Shown: in pieces, positions 8,070-15,469 of the stretch
Numbering within the stretch: position 1 is the first letter of the stretch
How the letters are laid out: each line of letters begins with the position of its first letter
DNA from: a virus
Virus record (IMG/VR): IMGVR_UViG_3300009009_000021
Coordinates: 1-45,044 of that record
Strand: one strand, 5' to 3'
Length of the DNA: 45,044 nucleotides
Program-made: the position numbers and the translations under genes
The notes under the pieces: model-generated
The model's input: only the letters and a program-made list of their open reading frames with translations
What the model was told of the DNA's origin: nothing
Database searches by the model: none

Positions 8070-8303
8070 TTAAATTTGATGCTTATCAACATATTCCCTA
8101 TGTTGCTCAACCATACTATTCAGTAGATCAAACATCTGATCTTTTAATCTATTAGTTCTCGGAACTGACTTATATTGACACAGTAATATTCTAATTAATC
8201 CTAAAATCTCCATGCTGTCTACCCTTGCAGACCAGCAAAGCATGTCATTTATTATATTCTCACCATCATAACCTGGAGTCAATTTAAACAGATTTTTCAT
8301 CAT
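8070..8303 (-). CDS. Small hypothetical protein
   Basis: 77 residues, mostly helical, with a motif MLCWSARVDSMEILGLIRILLCQ in the middle (written here only to mark the hydrophobic helix at about 23-45). Not recognised. Starts ATGATG, and the RBS is weak (AAG). It sits between two equally small genes with two-base gaps, so it is part of one transcript. Confidence 0.55.
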   Translation of the reverse strand: MMKNLFKLTPGYDGENIINDMLCWSARVDSMEILGLIRILLCQYKSVPRTNRLKDQMFDLLNSMVEQHREYVDKHQI

Positions 8304-8305
8304 TC

Positions 8306-8509
8306 TTACAGATCCATTTTAGTACCTTTATATGAATCTAGCCATCTTTGAGCTTCTGCCTTCTGCCCTTCTGAAGCAAAAGGATCTTCTAAAACAGCTA
8401 GTGCCAGCTTTTCTTTAGTCTCATTATCTAATTCTGGAGATGCTAATTTATTTTGTATGTTAAGAATAACACCTATACTCATCTCAAGTAAATGCTTTGC
8501 TTTGCTCAT
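8306..8509 (-). CDS. Small hypothetical helical protein
   Basis: 67 residues from the ATG that has AGGAG eight bases upstream; a GTG one codon earlier is possible. Helical and weakly amphipathic, ending in WLDSYKGTKMDL. The pattern LxxPxLDxxTKEKLALAVLEDP resembles short phage linkers. No function recognised. Confidence 0.55.
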   Translation of the reverse strand: MSKAKHLLEMSIGVILNIQNKLASPELDNETKEKLALAVLEDPFASEGQKAEAQRWLDSYKGTKMDL

Positions 8510-8514
8510 CACGA

Positions 8515-8958
8515 CTACTCCTGATCAACATCAACGTCATATATTAAATTTCCTAATTCATCAGTCTCCCATTCATAATGCTTTTCATAGCCTATAGGGT
8601 AACAATTTTCTTTGCATTCTGGACATGGTAAATCTGCTGTAGATACGCAATCTCTACATACTTCTCTCCATTTATGTTGGCATTCTGAACACTTAAAAAT
8701 TCTAAAGCCTGGACCCCAATCCTTTTTGTGTCGGAGCATATTTCCTTCATCTAGAAAAATTATATCTCTACCCTCTTTACCTTTCCTAGAATCAAAAATC
8801 TCATACTCAACAGGGTGACCTTCTTCTATTCTTTCCAATGTTGGCTTGTTGACTAAATTACTACAATGTAAAAAAACATCTTTACCACCATCACTTGGGA
8901 TAATGAAACCATATCCCTTTTCTTTATCATACCATTTTACTACACCTTTAAATCTCAT
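8515..8958 (-). CDS. Cold-shock-domain protein with C-terminal zinc ribbon
   Basis: 147 residues. Residues 1-70 are a canonical cold shock domain: VKWYDKEKGYGFI (RNP1) and KDVFLHCSNL (RNP2), binding single-stranded RNA/DNA. Residues about 85-125 carry CSECQ, CRDC, CPECKENC spacings, i.e. two zinc knuckles. Ends in an acidic tail. CspA proteins are normally about 70 residues, so the zinc extension is unusual. Likely an RNA chaperone or transcription/translation modulator. GGGGG five bases before the ATG. The 359-base leader contains a GTTTTC box and the direct repeats. Confidence 0.85.
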   Translation of the reverse strand: MRFKGVVKWYDKEKGYGFIIPSDGGKDVFLHCSNLVNKPTLERIEEGHPVEYEIFDSRKGKEGRDIIFLDEGNMLRHKKDWGPGFRIFKCSECQHKWREVCRDCVSTADLPCPECKENCYPIGYEKHYEWETDELGNLIYDVDVDQE

Positions 8959-9025
8959 CTAAACCCCCACCGCACAATATATACACTGTATTTATCCGTT
9001 TAAATTAATTTCAAATTGTCTAGAG

Positions 9026-9031
9026 GAAAAC
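9026..9031 (-). promoter_or_regulatory. GTTTTC box upstream of the cold-shock gene
   Basis: Minus strand GGTTTTCCTCTAGACAAT, 68 bases before the ATG at 8958. It is placed just downstream (minus sense) of the two direct repeats. Confidence 0.5.
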
Positions 9032-9049
9032 CAAAATGTAGGAGCTATT

Positions 9050-9215
9050 GATTTTACAGAGTAATTAGAAAATGAGAGTTTTTGTACTCAAAAAACCCAG
9101 GGGTAGTCAAAAAAAAGTAAACTTCTAAATATGTCAATTTAGCAACTAGCTGATTTTACAGAACAATTAGAAAATGATGATTTTTATACTCAAAAAACCC
9201 AGGGGTAGTCAAAAA
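9050..9215. repeat. Two 64-base direct repeats, 102-base period
   Basis: Copies at 9050-9113 and 9152-9215 differ at only about six positions and both end in an identical block with CAAAAAACCCAGGGGTAGTC. Each begins GATTTTACAGA and contains AATTAGAAAATGA. The 38-base spacer is unrelated. Noncoding on both strands. Repeated iterons suggest protein binding, replication initiation or a duplicated small RNA. Confidence 0.85.
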
Positions 9216-9271
9216 TTTAAGCTTTTTAGATTATTTCTTTAAGCCATATTGACTTTAAATTTAGGTTATGG

Positions 9272-9294
9272 TAAACTTTCATTAAGAAAGTTTA
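9272..9294. other. 9-bp hairpin downstream of the endolysin gene
   Basis: taaactttc (9272-9280) and gaaagttta (9286-9294) form a perfect stem with a five-base loop, 24 bases past the endolysin stop. There is no T tract on the minus side, so it is a poor intrinsic terminator but could protect the 3' end of the message. Confidence 0.5.
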
Positions 9295-9317
9295 GTTTAG
9301 AGGTCTTCTCTGTCAAC

Positions 9318-9926
9318 TTAGACATTATATCCCTTATATTCAGAGGCCAAAAACATCCGTCTTTCGGATCTTCTTCTTTTATTTAAAGCGGTTAACTTTT
9401 TACCATCTGCAATATCCCATCTCAAGAACTCGTTAGCAGCATCATACTTTGCATTTGTGTTAAGTTTTTTAAGAAGAGTGGATTTTTTAAAAGCTCCTGC
9501 TCCAATGTTATAGATCAAACTCACTAGAGCATCGAACTCATGTTGTAAAAGAGATGCTGTAACAAATTTATTAATACAAGCTTCAGCGTCTCTAACATCT
9601 TCAATAAGCAACTTCTCAGCTTCTTCTTTAGAAATTCTTTTACAAGCTTTCTTACCTGTGTGCCCATACCCTACAGTAAGAACTCCTCCTACATCTTCAT
9701 ATGGCACTTCTCTAAACCCCTCAAAAGTCTTTATAGCAGTAATGCCTTTAGCGCTTGTTGCCTTTGTCTTACCTATTCTTCTCCCTGACTTTTCTATATC
9801 TTGTACAGTACTCGGTTTAGGATCTTGCTTTGGTAAAGGCTTTGGTGAGAGTTGATACGATGATAGAAGATCTAAAATTTGAATAGATAAATCTAAAATT
9901 TTACTTCTTAACTCATTAATAGTCAT
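9318..9926 (-). CDS. Endolysin, GH24 lysozyme
   Basis: 202 residues. An N-terminal helix (1-25) and a Pro/Lys-rich linker (26-60) precede a T4-type lysozyme domain. FEGFREVPYEDVGGVLTVGY gives the catalytic Glu69, Asp78 and Thr84, with exactly the 9 and 6 spacing of T4 lysozyme E11/D20/T26. It cleaves the NAM-NAG bond of peptidoglycan at lysis, or acts from the virion. No typical signal peptide is visible; residues 10-22 are only mildly hydrophobic. The N-terminal linker is absent from the shortest GH24 lysozymes. Confidence 0.9.
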   Translation of the reverse strand: MTINELRSKILDLSIQILDLLSSYQLSPKPLPKQDPKPSTVQDIEKSGRRIGKTKATSAKGITAIKTFEGFREVPYEDVGGVLTVGYGHTGKKACKRISKEEAEKLLIEDVRDAEACINKFVTASLLQHEFDALVSLIYNIGAGAFKKSTLLKKLNTNAKYDAANEFLRWDIADGKKLTALNKRRRSERRMFLASEYKGYNV

Positions 9927-9937
9927 AAGCTACCCAT

Positions 9938-11542
9938 CTATCTAATAAGTCTACTAGCTAAAGTTACTATCTCTCTCATCTCATAATTTTCCGTGCCATT
10001 CGGAAAATACCAATTACCTAGACTATCTGGAGGGCAAGCATAATTCCAAAACTTCTTATTGTTAAAGTATCTATTCCAGAACATCAAAGTAGGAACTCTA
10101 AATCTAGTTGACATGATAGTGTTGCCTCCACACCATCCAATCACCATCTCTGCACCCTTCATTAGACCAAATAAATGATCTATATCTGTCTTGCCAACCA
10201 TATCTATGATGTTCTTATTTTTCTCTTTATCAAAGAATCTGATTGCTTTGTTAAACCTAGTATCCCACTCACACCCTGTAAGAACTATTCTGACATCTAA
10301 AGAATTTATAAGAGATTTTAAAGTGTTATATATCATCTTTTGGTTAGCATCTTTTGTCCAAGCTTTGAACATCCCAAGGTCTGAAAAATAACACATGATG
10401 TACTTACCATACTTCTCTTTATACTCTTGCTTTGCAAGCTTCTCTTCTAACGGCTCAAAGAGAGGGAAGTACCAATCTGTTTTAAACTCAGAAAACTCAT
10501 CATCGTCCATTGAAAAGCCATCTCTAAGAAGACCGTTGGCTGAGATGTAATAATCAAACTCTTTATAGTCCGCTATAATCCCTTTCTTACAATGCCTAAG
10601 ATATGAGTCTCTAATAACTGAGTCATCAACAGGCTTGTTATGATACCCCCCAAACTTAACAAAAGGAATGCGCCTAACATAATCCTCTGAGCGAGGCCTA
10701 TTATCAAAATTCCATACGTATAATGATGGAAGTGTTATATTCTTCTTCTCACAAAAAGATTGAAGCTTAGTACCTACCCAGTAGATATCTCCCATGCCTG
10801 GTAGAAGTAAGATCTTATGACCTGTACTTAAAACATCTACCTCTTTCTTTACATAAAAAACATACTTAGAAGGAATAGGCTTCTTTATATCTTGTGTGTA
10901 GAAACCAAATCGCTCCATATAACTAATGATTTGATCCTTATTAAAATACCAAAGATGTTGAATTGGCCGCCAATGGTGCCTTCCCTCATCACTGAAAAAA
11001 TCAGGGAAGTCTATTATTGCCATCCCATTAAGCTTCACTAGCCTATTAAGCTCTTTCATAAAAGAGTTTAAATCTGGGATATGCTCTAAAGCATCATGGA
11101 TAGTTATTACGTCAAAATGTTCTGTTGGGAAGTTAATCGACTCCAAAGAACCTATGAAAGTAGTCTTTTGATTAGACTCACATGATAAGTCAGAACCATA
11201 TGAATTACTAAACCCTCTACTCCTTAACTCATCTACAAAAGCACCATTACCACAACCTACATCTAAGATCTTAGAGTTAAGAGATAAATATCTATTATAT
11301 TCACCTAACCTCAACTTAGCTATCTTCCTATCATGCTCATACCTCTTCTTGTAGGGTATGCATCCTATCTGCTCTTGATACTCCCCATGATAATCAATGC
11401 TATAAAAATTATTGTACTCTTCTAAAGAAAGAGGGACTTCTTGATGTATAAGATCGCATTTTTTGCAAATCTTAATGTCTAACATGTTCATCTTATCAAA
11501 AGTAAAATCAGTACCACCGCATACGCAACTAGTTATTAACAT
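9938..11542 (-). CDS. Fused zinc-finger/SAM methyltransferase and GT9-like glycosyltransferase
   Basis: 534 residues, apparently bifunctional. Residues 1-35 carry CVCGG and CKKC, a zinc ribbon as in Methyltransf_13/23-type sugar methyltransferases. Residues about 85-230 hold the SAM-binding motif KILDVGCGNGAFVDEL with a later IHDALEHIPDL. From about residue 240, MLLPGMGD-like KILLLPGMGDIYW starts a second Rossmann domain ending in MVIGWCGGNTIMSTRFRVP, as in GT9 (heptosyltransferase-like) enzymes. It neighbours a second glycosyltransferase, suggesting sugar modification of virion, DNA or host surface. Substrate unknown. Confidence 0.75.
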   Translation of the reverse strand: MLITSCVCGGTDFTFDKMNMLDIKICKKCDLIHQEVPLSLEEYNNFYSIDYHGEYQEQIGCIPYKKRYEHDRKIAKLRLGEYNRYLSLNSKILDVGCGNGAFVDELRSRGFSNSYGSDLSCESNQKTTFIGSLESINFPTEHFDVITIHDALEHIPDLNSFMKELNRLVKLNGMAIIDFPDFFSDEGRHHWRPIQHLWYFNKDQIISYMERFGFYTQDIKKPIPSKYVFYVKKEVDVLSTGHKILLLPGMGDIYWVGTKLQSFCEKKNITLPSLYVWNFDNRPRSEDYVRRIPFVKFGGYHNKPVDDSVIRDSYLRHCKKGIIADYKEFDYYISANGLLRDGFSMDDDEFSEFKTDWYFPLFEPLEEKLAKQEYKEKYGKYIMCYFSDLGMFKAWTKDANQKMIYNTLKSLINSLDVRIVLTGCEWDTRFNKAIRFFDKEKNKNIIDMVGKTDIDHLFGLMKGAEMVIGWCGGNTIMSTRFRVPTLMFWNRYFNNKKFWNYACPPDSLGNWYFPNGTENYEMREIVTLASRLIR

Positions 11543-11556
11543 CTATATCTCCAAAG

Positions 11557-12120
11557 TTAGACACTCAAACCTCTTCTCAGCCTCTTAGCCTCTCTAGAAG
11601 CTTGATTATGTACAATAATAGGATTTTCACACTCTTGATGCTTATTATCAAAAATTTTACAGTATTCAATAGGAAGATGATAAATATCTAACTTATTATA
11701 AGTAGATAAAACATTAGACATGTTAACCTGATCCCAACGCTCATTCTTTGAATTCTCCTCAATCCAAAGATCTAAAAATTCCTTAGTTCGCTCATTGTTT
11801 GCTATGTACAATGTCCCACTCAAACTCTCTCTTGTGTGAGAAAAATAGTAATATGCAAAATCACAAGTTAATTTCTTGAAGAGAAAAGGATATGACTTAA
11901 ACTCTGCATCAGCATCTATCCATATTATGGGTGTGTCAAATTGATCTAAAGCTCTCCTTAAAACAACTGCTTTATACTGACAATTCTTTTCCCAGGATCC
12001 CATATCAGGAGCTTTATATATTCTATAAGAATCAATCCCTACTCTATTAATAGATGCTGCCAAAGACTTAGCATATTCCTCATATAGACCACCGATAGCC
12101 AAACTAATTACTGTAAACAT
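11557..12120 (-). CDS. Glycosyltransferase with DxD motif
   Basis: 187 residues from the ATG; a TTG two codons earlier is the alternative, and the RBS (GAG) is weak in either case. IIWIDADAEF provides the DxD that binds the metal-nucleotide-sugar, SLSGTLYIANNERTKEFLDLW and RWDQVNMS match the nucleotide-diphospho-sugar transferase (PF03407-like) pattern. Donor and acceptor are unknown. It lies between the fused methyltransferase/GT gene and a small Cys-rich gene, consistent with a phage glycan-modification cluster. Confidence 0.75.
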   Translation of the reverse strand: MFTVISLAIGGLYEEYAKSLAASINRVGIDSYRIYKAPDMGSWEKNCQYKAVVLRRALDQFDTPIIWIDADAEFKSYPFLFKKLTCDFAYYYFSHTRESLSGTLYIANNERTKEFLDLWIEENSKNERWDQVNMSNVLSTYNKLDIYHLPIEYCKIFDNKHQECENPIIVHNQASREAKRLRRGLSV

Positions 12121-12127
12121 AATCAAC

Positions 12128-12337
12128 TCAATTTTTTAATATTACTCTTACCACCCGAAAAGCATACTCTGCTGCATCATCTTCTGAGAGTTCAGTGCAT
12201 GCTATCTCTTCTAAAAGACCACTACATATCAACCGATCCTCAAACTCTAAAATACAATCATCACAAAACATCCTATTGCCATTTAAGCTATTATTACAAA
12301 CGCATCCATGATCACTAATGATGTCCTCATCTAACAT
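12128..12337 (-). CDS. Small Cys-rich, acidic hypothetical protein
   Basis: 69 residues, with HGCVCNNSL and FCDDC spacings (CxC, CxxC) in the first 30 residues and an acidic helix after. Probably one zinc site. AGAGG before the ATG is a strong RBS. Function not recognised. Confidence 0.6.
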   Translation of the reverse strand: MLDEDIISDHGCVCNNSLNGNRMFCDDCILEFEDRLICSGLLEEIACTELSEDDAAEYAFRVVRVILKN

Positions 12338-12349
12338 AAACCACCTCTT

Positions 12350-12925
12350 TTAAACTATGCTTTCTAAAATAGTATCAAATTCGTGGTAACTAATAAATTC
12401 ACAACCCTTTAAGCTTGAGATCTTTTGACCCACTAGAGTAAAACTGAATAAACCTTTAAAATGATCAAAGATGAAATTTAAATCACTTACACACTGTGTT
12501 ACTCTAGGATTTGCTGCCTCTAAATTAGATCCATAATTTATTGTGTTCTTATAAAGATTATTCTTCCCCCCATCATCCCTGGAAGGGAAAGGATCAAACC
12601 CTAATAGATAAATGCAACTCAACTCACTGTTTACATACTCATTACACATGCACCAAAGAGCAATACTCCCTGCTAAAACTAAGTTATGAGGTATTTTAAT
12701 GCTCTTATTTTTATAATTAATATAAGGCTTTACATATTCTGTGACCACACCATTATAATTTTCTTTTATTTCTTGAAGCATTGGTGTATCACGTGCAAAC
12801 AATATTGTAGGTGAGAAATCCCTATATAAAGCATTGCAACCATATATAGGCCCTTTGGGTAGTAGCTTTTTTAAATTAAAACTCTTTCTACTCTCACCGT
12901 TTCCTATAACAAATCCAAATCTCAT
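12350..12925 (-). CDS. Conserved phage protein with GNGESRK and GCNALYRDF motifs (paralog B)
   Basis: 191 residues. VIGNGESRKSFNL, YGCNALYRDF, ARDTPMLQE and IYLLGFDPFPSRDD line up with paralog A at 4873-5463, so the two derive from a duplication. The fold looks Rossmann-like. It starts with ATG after GGGGAT, whereas paralog A uses TTG. It is the first gene leftward from the divergent promoter at 12969-12985 and leads the glycosyltransferase operon, supporting a sugar-related role. Confidence 0.65.
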   Translation of the reverse strand: MRFGFVIGNGESRKSFNLKKLLPKGPIYGCNALYRDFSPTILFARDTPMLQEIKENYNGVVTEYVKPYINYKNKSIKIPHNLVLAGSIALWCMCNEYVNSELSCIYLLGFDPFPSRDDGGKNNLYKNTINYGSNLEAANPRVTQCVSDLNFIFDHFKGLFSFTLVGQKISSLKGCEFISYHEFDTILESIV

Positions 12926-12968
12926 TCATATCCCCTATAGTCTAATTCCTATGTATGGTTTCTTTTTC

Positions 12969-12985
12969 ATTTTCCTAAAGAAAAC
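12969..12985. promoter_or_regulatory. Bidirectional GTTTTC-box promoter
   Basis: A near-palindromic core (ATTTTCCTAAAGAAAAC) places an ATTTTCCTAAAG box on the plus strand and GTTTTCTTTAGG on the minus strand, nose to nose. Divergent genes start 43 bases to the right (13017) and 55 bases to the left (12925). This is the only divergent gene pair in the window and it supports a promoter or operator function for the element. Confidence 0.6.
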
Positions 12986-13016
12986 GATTTGGCTAAACTA
13001 TCTCAAAGGAACAAAA

Positions 13017-13241
13017 ATGAGTATATATCCCGTTAAAATATCCACTTGGTTTGATGGTGAACACCTTAAAACAATGAAATACCTTTTTAAATTTATGGTA
13101 GAAGAAAAATCTAATGTATGCATCTGTTGTGGATGTACTGTTCCCTTTAAAGATGCTTATATGCTACATGCTGTTCCATACGGTTATAGTGACTTTAGTG
13201 TCTGGTGTTCTAAATGTATGGGGGAAGAAAATGAGATTTAA
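13017..13241 (+). CDS. Plus-strand small zinc-ribbon protein
   Basis: 74 residues. The ATG at 13017 is chosen because AAAGGA lies six bases upstream; the longer frame would run back through the divergent promoter. CICCGC and WCSKC in the second half form a four-Cys zinc ribbon. It is one of only two plus-strand genes and overlaps the next by 11 bases. Opposite orientation to the whole genome segment suggests a recently inserted or separately regulated gene pair. Confidence 0.7.
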   Translation: MSIYPVKISTWFDGEHLKTMKYLFKFMVEEKSNVCICCGCTVPFKDAYMLHAVPYGYSDFSVWCSKCMGEENEI

Positions 13242-13446
13242 AAAAGAACATTTCACTAATCAAGTAATGAAGACCTGCTACAAAAAACCAAAAGCCTTCC
13301 ACTATCTTCAAATTATAACACCCTTCATTGTGGAGAACGATAAAGGGATATTCTTTGGAGAAGAGTTAGATTACCTCGTAAGAGATAAAGAAGGTAACCT
13401 TCACTTATATAAAAAATCTGACTTTGAAGATGAGTTTGATTTCTAA
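13231..13446 (+). CDS. Plus-strand small hypothetical protein
   Basis: 71 residues from the ATG at 13231, with GGGG six bases upstream, and overlapping the end of the zinc-ribbon gene, so translationally coupled. Begins MRFKKEHFTNQVMKT, ends in an acidic tail. The segment IITPFIVENDKGIFFGEELDYL resembles small phage adaptor beta folds, but no family is recognised. The two plus genes converge on 13541, with no clear terminator in the 94-base gap. Confidence 0.65.
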   Translation: MRFKKEHFTNQVMKTCYKKPKAFHYLQIITPFIVENDKGIFFGEELDYLVRDKEGNLHLYKKSDFEDEFDF

Positions 13447-13540
13447 ACTAAACCTTTTGACGCACTGTTACGTATTTACATGAAATTTAAAGCTTTTTGA
13501 GAAATTCTATGGAAGGTAGATATAAATAAACGTTACTGCA

Positions 13541-14512
13541 TTAAACTCGTTTTGCATCTATCAAAAGACCTTCAAAAAGTTTACGGCTCTCTTTATGATC
13601 ATAATCGTAATTGCCAGTAAGGTCATAAGACAATGACTTAAATGTGTCATAACAGGTATGACATCTCAACTCATTATGCCTATCATATATCAAATGCCAA
13701 GTTGGAATTTTAAAGTCATACTCTTTTGTTAATTGAGCAAAGGTATGTGCCCATCGTCCATTAGACTCCCTGCTCCCACTGCCTCCGCCTTGACCTCTCT
13801 CTCCCATAATCTCTTCAGTATCGTGATTTTCTAAAAAGAAAAACTGATGCCAAAAGCTTCTAGAGTCCCAATGATTAAAAGGCTCTGGCATATTATATAC
13901 ACGCTGATACTCAGTAAGCATCTTTGGAACTAAAAAACGTTCTAATAACTTTTCTCTGTTAACCTTAATTATATTAGAATCACCCTCTAGAATGAAATCA
14001 CCCTCATCATCTTCAATGGGATGGCCGTACTCATCTAATTTATATTTAGCATTTTCAAGACGATGGATAATAAATTTAACCATCTCTTTAGTTTCTTGAT
14101 AGCGAAAGAATGCATCATGAACCTCATGCTTAAATGCTCTTTCTTCTTTAGGCTGCTCTTTATAATTGTATTTAACTAAAGAAAATTCATGCTCTTTAAT
14201 CAAGGCTTCTAGCTCTTCACTACTAAAAAATCTGTTTATTAACTCTTGTCTTGCCTCAAATACAGCTTCACTAGCACCAATACTATAAGTCCTCTGAAGA
14301 TATCTTGGATCTTCAATGTGCTCCTCTGCTAAATATTCCACTTCAACAATGAACATATAAGCACTTAAGTGACCTTTATGCTCATTAATCCATTTAGCCA
14401 TTTCTATGTGATTACTATTAACTTCCCACCTAGCTCCAGAGAAGTGATGAACTAGAGGGTACTCATGTGTTATCGAAACAAGGTCTGACTTATCTTTAAA
14501 ATCTACTATCAT
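13541..14512 (-). CDS. Hypothetical 323-residue phage protein
   Basis: Not recognised. Rich in aromatic and charged residues, with HHFSGARWEVNSNH near the start, a Gly/Ser loop GQGGGSGSRESNGRW near residue 245, and CHTCYDTF close to the C-terminus (one CxxC). The Gly-rich loop could be a nucleotide or flexible linker. Overlaps its upstream neighbour by 17 bases. Position between portal-linked small genes and the plus-strand pair does not settle a role. Confidence 0.65.
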   Translation of the reverse strand: MIVDFKDKSDLVSITHEYPLVHHFSGARWEVNSNHIEMAKWINEHKGHLSAYMFIVEVEYLAEEHIEDPRYLQRTYSIGASEAVFEARQELINRFFSSEELEALIKEHEFSLVKYNYKEQPKEERAFKHEVHDAFFRYQETKEMVKFIIHRLENAKYKLDEYGHPIEDDEGDFILEGDSNIIKVNREKLLERFLVPKMLTEYQRVYNMPEPFNHWDSRSFWHQFFFLENHDTEEIMGERGQGGGSGSRESNGRWAHTFAQLTKEYDFKIPTWHLIYDRHNELRCHTCYDTFKSLSYDLTGNYDYDHKESRKLFEGLLIDAKRV

Positions 14513-14747
14513 TCTCTATTACCGCTGAATCTAAAGGTGAGTTTAAAAAATCCTCTAATTTTAAATGCATATACAAGGCATTTAATGCAAGCCTAGTATC
14601 TGAATCTTTAATACGACCACAAATCTCTAAAAATTCTTCCATACACTTTTTAGATTCTTTCTCTACCTTAGCTATATATTCAATAAACTCTTCTTCTTTT
14701 TTAAGAGATCCCCCACAATTACATGAGCATGAACACTTGTCTTCCAT
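14496..14747 (-). CDS. Small protein with N-terminal Cys cluster
   Basis: 83 residues. KCSCSCNCGG at residues 4-13 places four Cys in eight residues, a likely metal-binding cluster. The rest is an amphipathic, acidic helical region. The RBS is GGA. No family recognised. Confidence 0.6.
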   Translation of the reverse strand: MEDKCSCSCNCGGSLKKEEEFIEYIAKVEKESKKCMEEFLEICGRIKDSDTRLALNALYMHLKLEDFLNSPLDSAVIENDSRF

Positions 14748-14750
14748 TTT

Positions 14751-15092
14751 CTAATCCTTTGCCTTTTTCTCTTTAATCCAAACGCAAAATCTAACCAATT
14801 CTAAAGCTAATTGCACAGTATACTCAATCTTACCTTCTATCATATCATCTTCTAAATCTAACTCATCCCTTATAAAATTTATAAGATCATCTTTGTCCTT
14901 TTCACTTAAGTGAGATATCTCTTTAGGTATTTCATCCAAGTTTTCAAAAGCTGCTCTGGCTGCTAGCACTGAAGGTGCTAAGGCTAGCACATCAACAAAC
15001 TCTACTTTCTTATCCTCTAACGCATAAGAGATCCAATTAAGTAATCTTACAAAAAACTCTACTACCTCTTTTGTTTCCTTGATCTTAGTCAT
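14751..15092 (-). CDS. Small acidic helical phage protein
   Basis: 113 residues, all-helical by composition, acidic in the middle (EKDKDDLINFIRDELDLEDD). Strong RBS GGAGG. It resembles small head- or tail-module proteins of many large phages that carry an Ala-rich helix (VLALAPSVLAARAAFEN), but I cannot name a family. Confidence 0.6.
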   Translation of the reverse strand: MTKIKETKEVVEFFVRLLNWISYALEDKKVEFVDVLALAPSVLAARAAFENLDEIPKEISHLSEKDKDDLINFIRDELDLEDDMIEGKIEYTVQLALELVRFCVWIKEKKAKD

Positions 15093-15103
15093 TGTGATCC
15101 TCC

Positions 15104-15292
15104 TTAATCTACAAGTGCTATCTTTGGTTTCTTCTTTTTAATAAACTCTAAAGCATCCTTACTCTTTTCTATCTTATGTCTAGGTGGGAAAGACATACTC
15201 TCTATGTCAATCACTGCTAAACTATCACCTGTAAATAACTTAAAAAGAACTACCTGATTACTCCTCTTGCGCCTCATCTCTTCTTTAGTCAT
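15104..15292 (-). CDS. Small basic hypothetical protein
   Basis: 62 residues from the ATG with GAGG six bases upstream; a TTG four codons earlier is in frame but poorly placed. Lys/Arg-rich at both ends, with a beta-like QVVLFKLFTGDSLAVIDIES in the middle. It overlaps the end of the preceding gene. Function unknown. Confidence 0.55.
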   Translation of the reverse strand: MTKEEMRRKRSNQVVLFKLFTGDSLAVIDIESMSFPPRHKIEKSKDALEFIKKKKPKIALVD

Positions 15293-15467
15293 CCCTATCC
15301 TCAAAAGAAATTAGATATAGTTCTGGAGTCTCATTAACCTTTTTAATAACAACTTCTTTTTGTTTCTTACTTTTTGATGGATTCAAAATAAAGGGTGAAG
15401 GGTCAATACTTATACTCTTTTTAATAATATCCTTTAATCTATTTAACCCCACCTGTAGTCTACTCAT
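15285..15467 (-). CDS. Very small hypothetical protein after the portal
   Basis: 60 residues, basic, ending ELYLISFEDRDD. Starts two bases beyond the portal stop with GAGG about ten bases upstream. Probably translated with the portal. No family recognised. Confidence 0.5.
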   Translation of the reverse strand: MSRLQVGLNRLKDIIKKSISIDPSPFILNPSKSKKQKEVVIKKVNETPELYLISFEDRDD

Positions 15468-15469
15468 AC

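Larger units (their letters stand above)
8959..9317. other. Gene-free 359-base region between cold-shock and endolysin genes
   Basis: No credible reading frame on either strand. It holds a GTTTTC box (9026-9031), two copies of a 64-base direct repeat (9050-9113, 9152-9215) and a 9-bp hairpin (9272-9294). Very AT-rich apart from the CCCAGGGG core of each repeat. Candidates: a regulatory leader of the cold-shock gene, a small RNA, or an origin. Confidence 0.6.

Noticed and set aside
8070-8110. Longer start for the acidic/basic protein
   Set aside because: No RBS at 8110, overlap with the previous gene, while ATG 8059 has GAGGG.
9101-9110. CCCAGGGG cores as terminator stems
   Set aside because: The loop would be two bases and no T tract follows in the right place.
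12834-13016. Upstream extension of the plus-strand zinc-ribbon frame
   Set aside because: It would overlap the divergent gene and promoter; the ATG at 13017 has a proper RBS.
13114-13230. Upstream extension of the second plus-strand frame
   Set aside because: Runs through the first gene in another frame; ATG 13231 with GGGG is the likely start.
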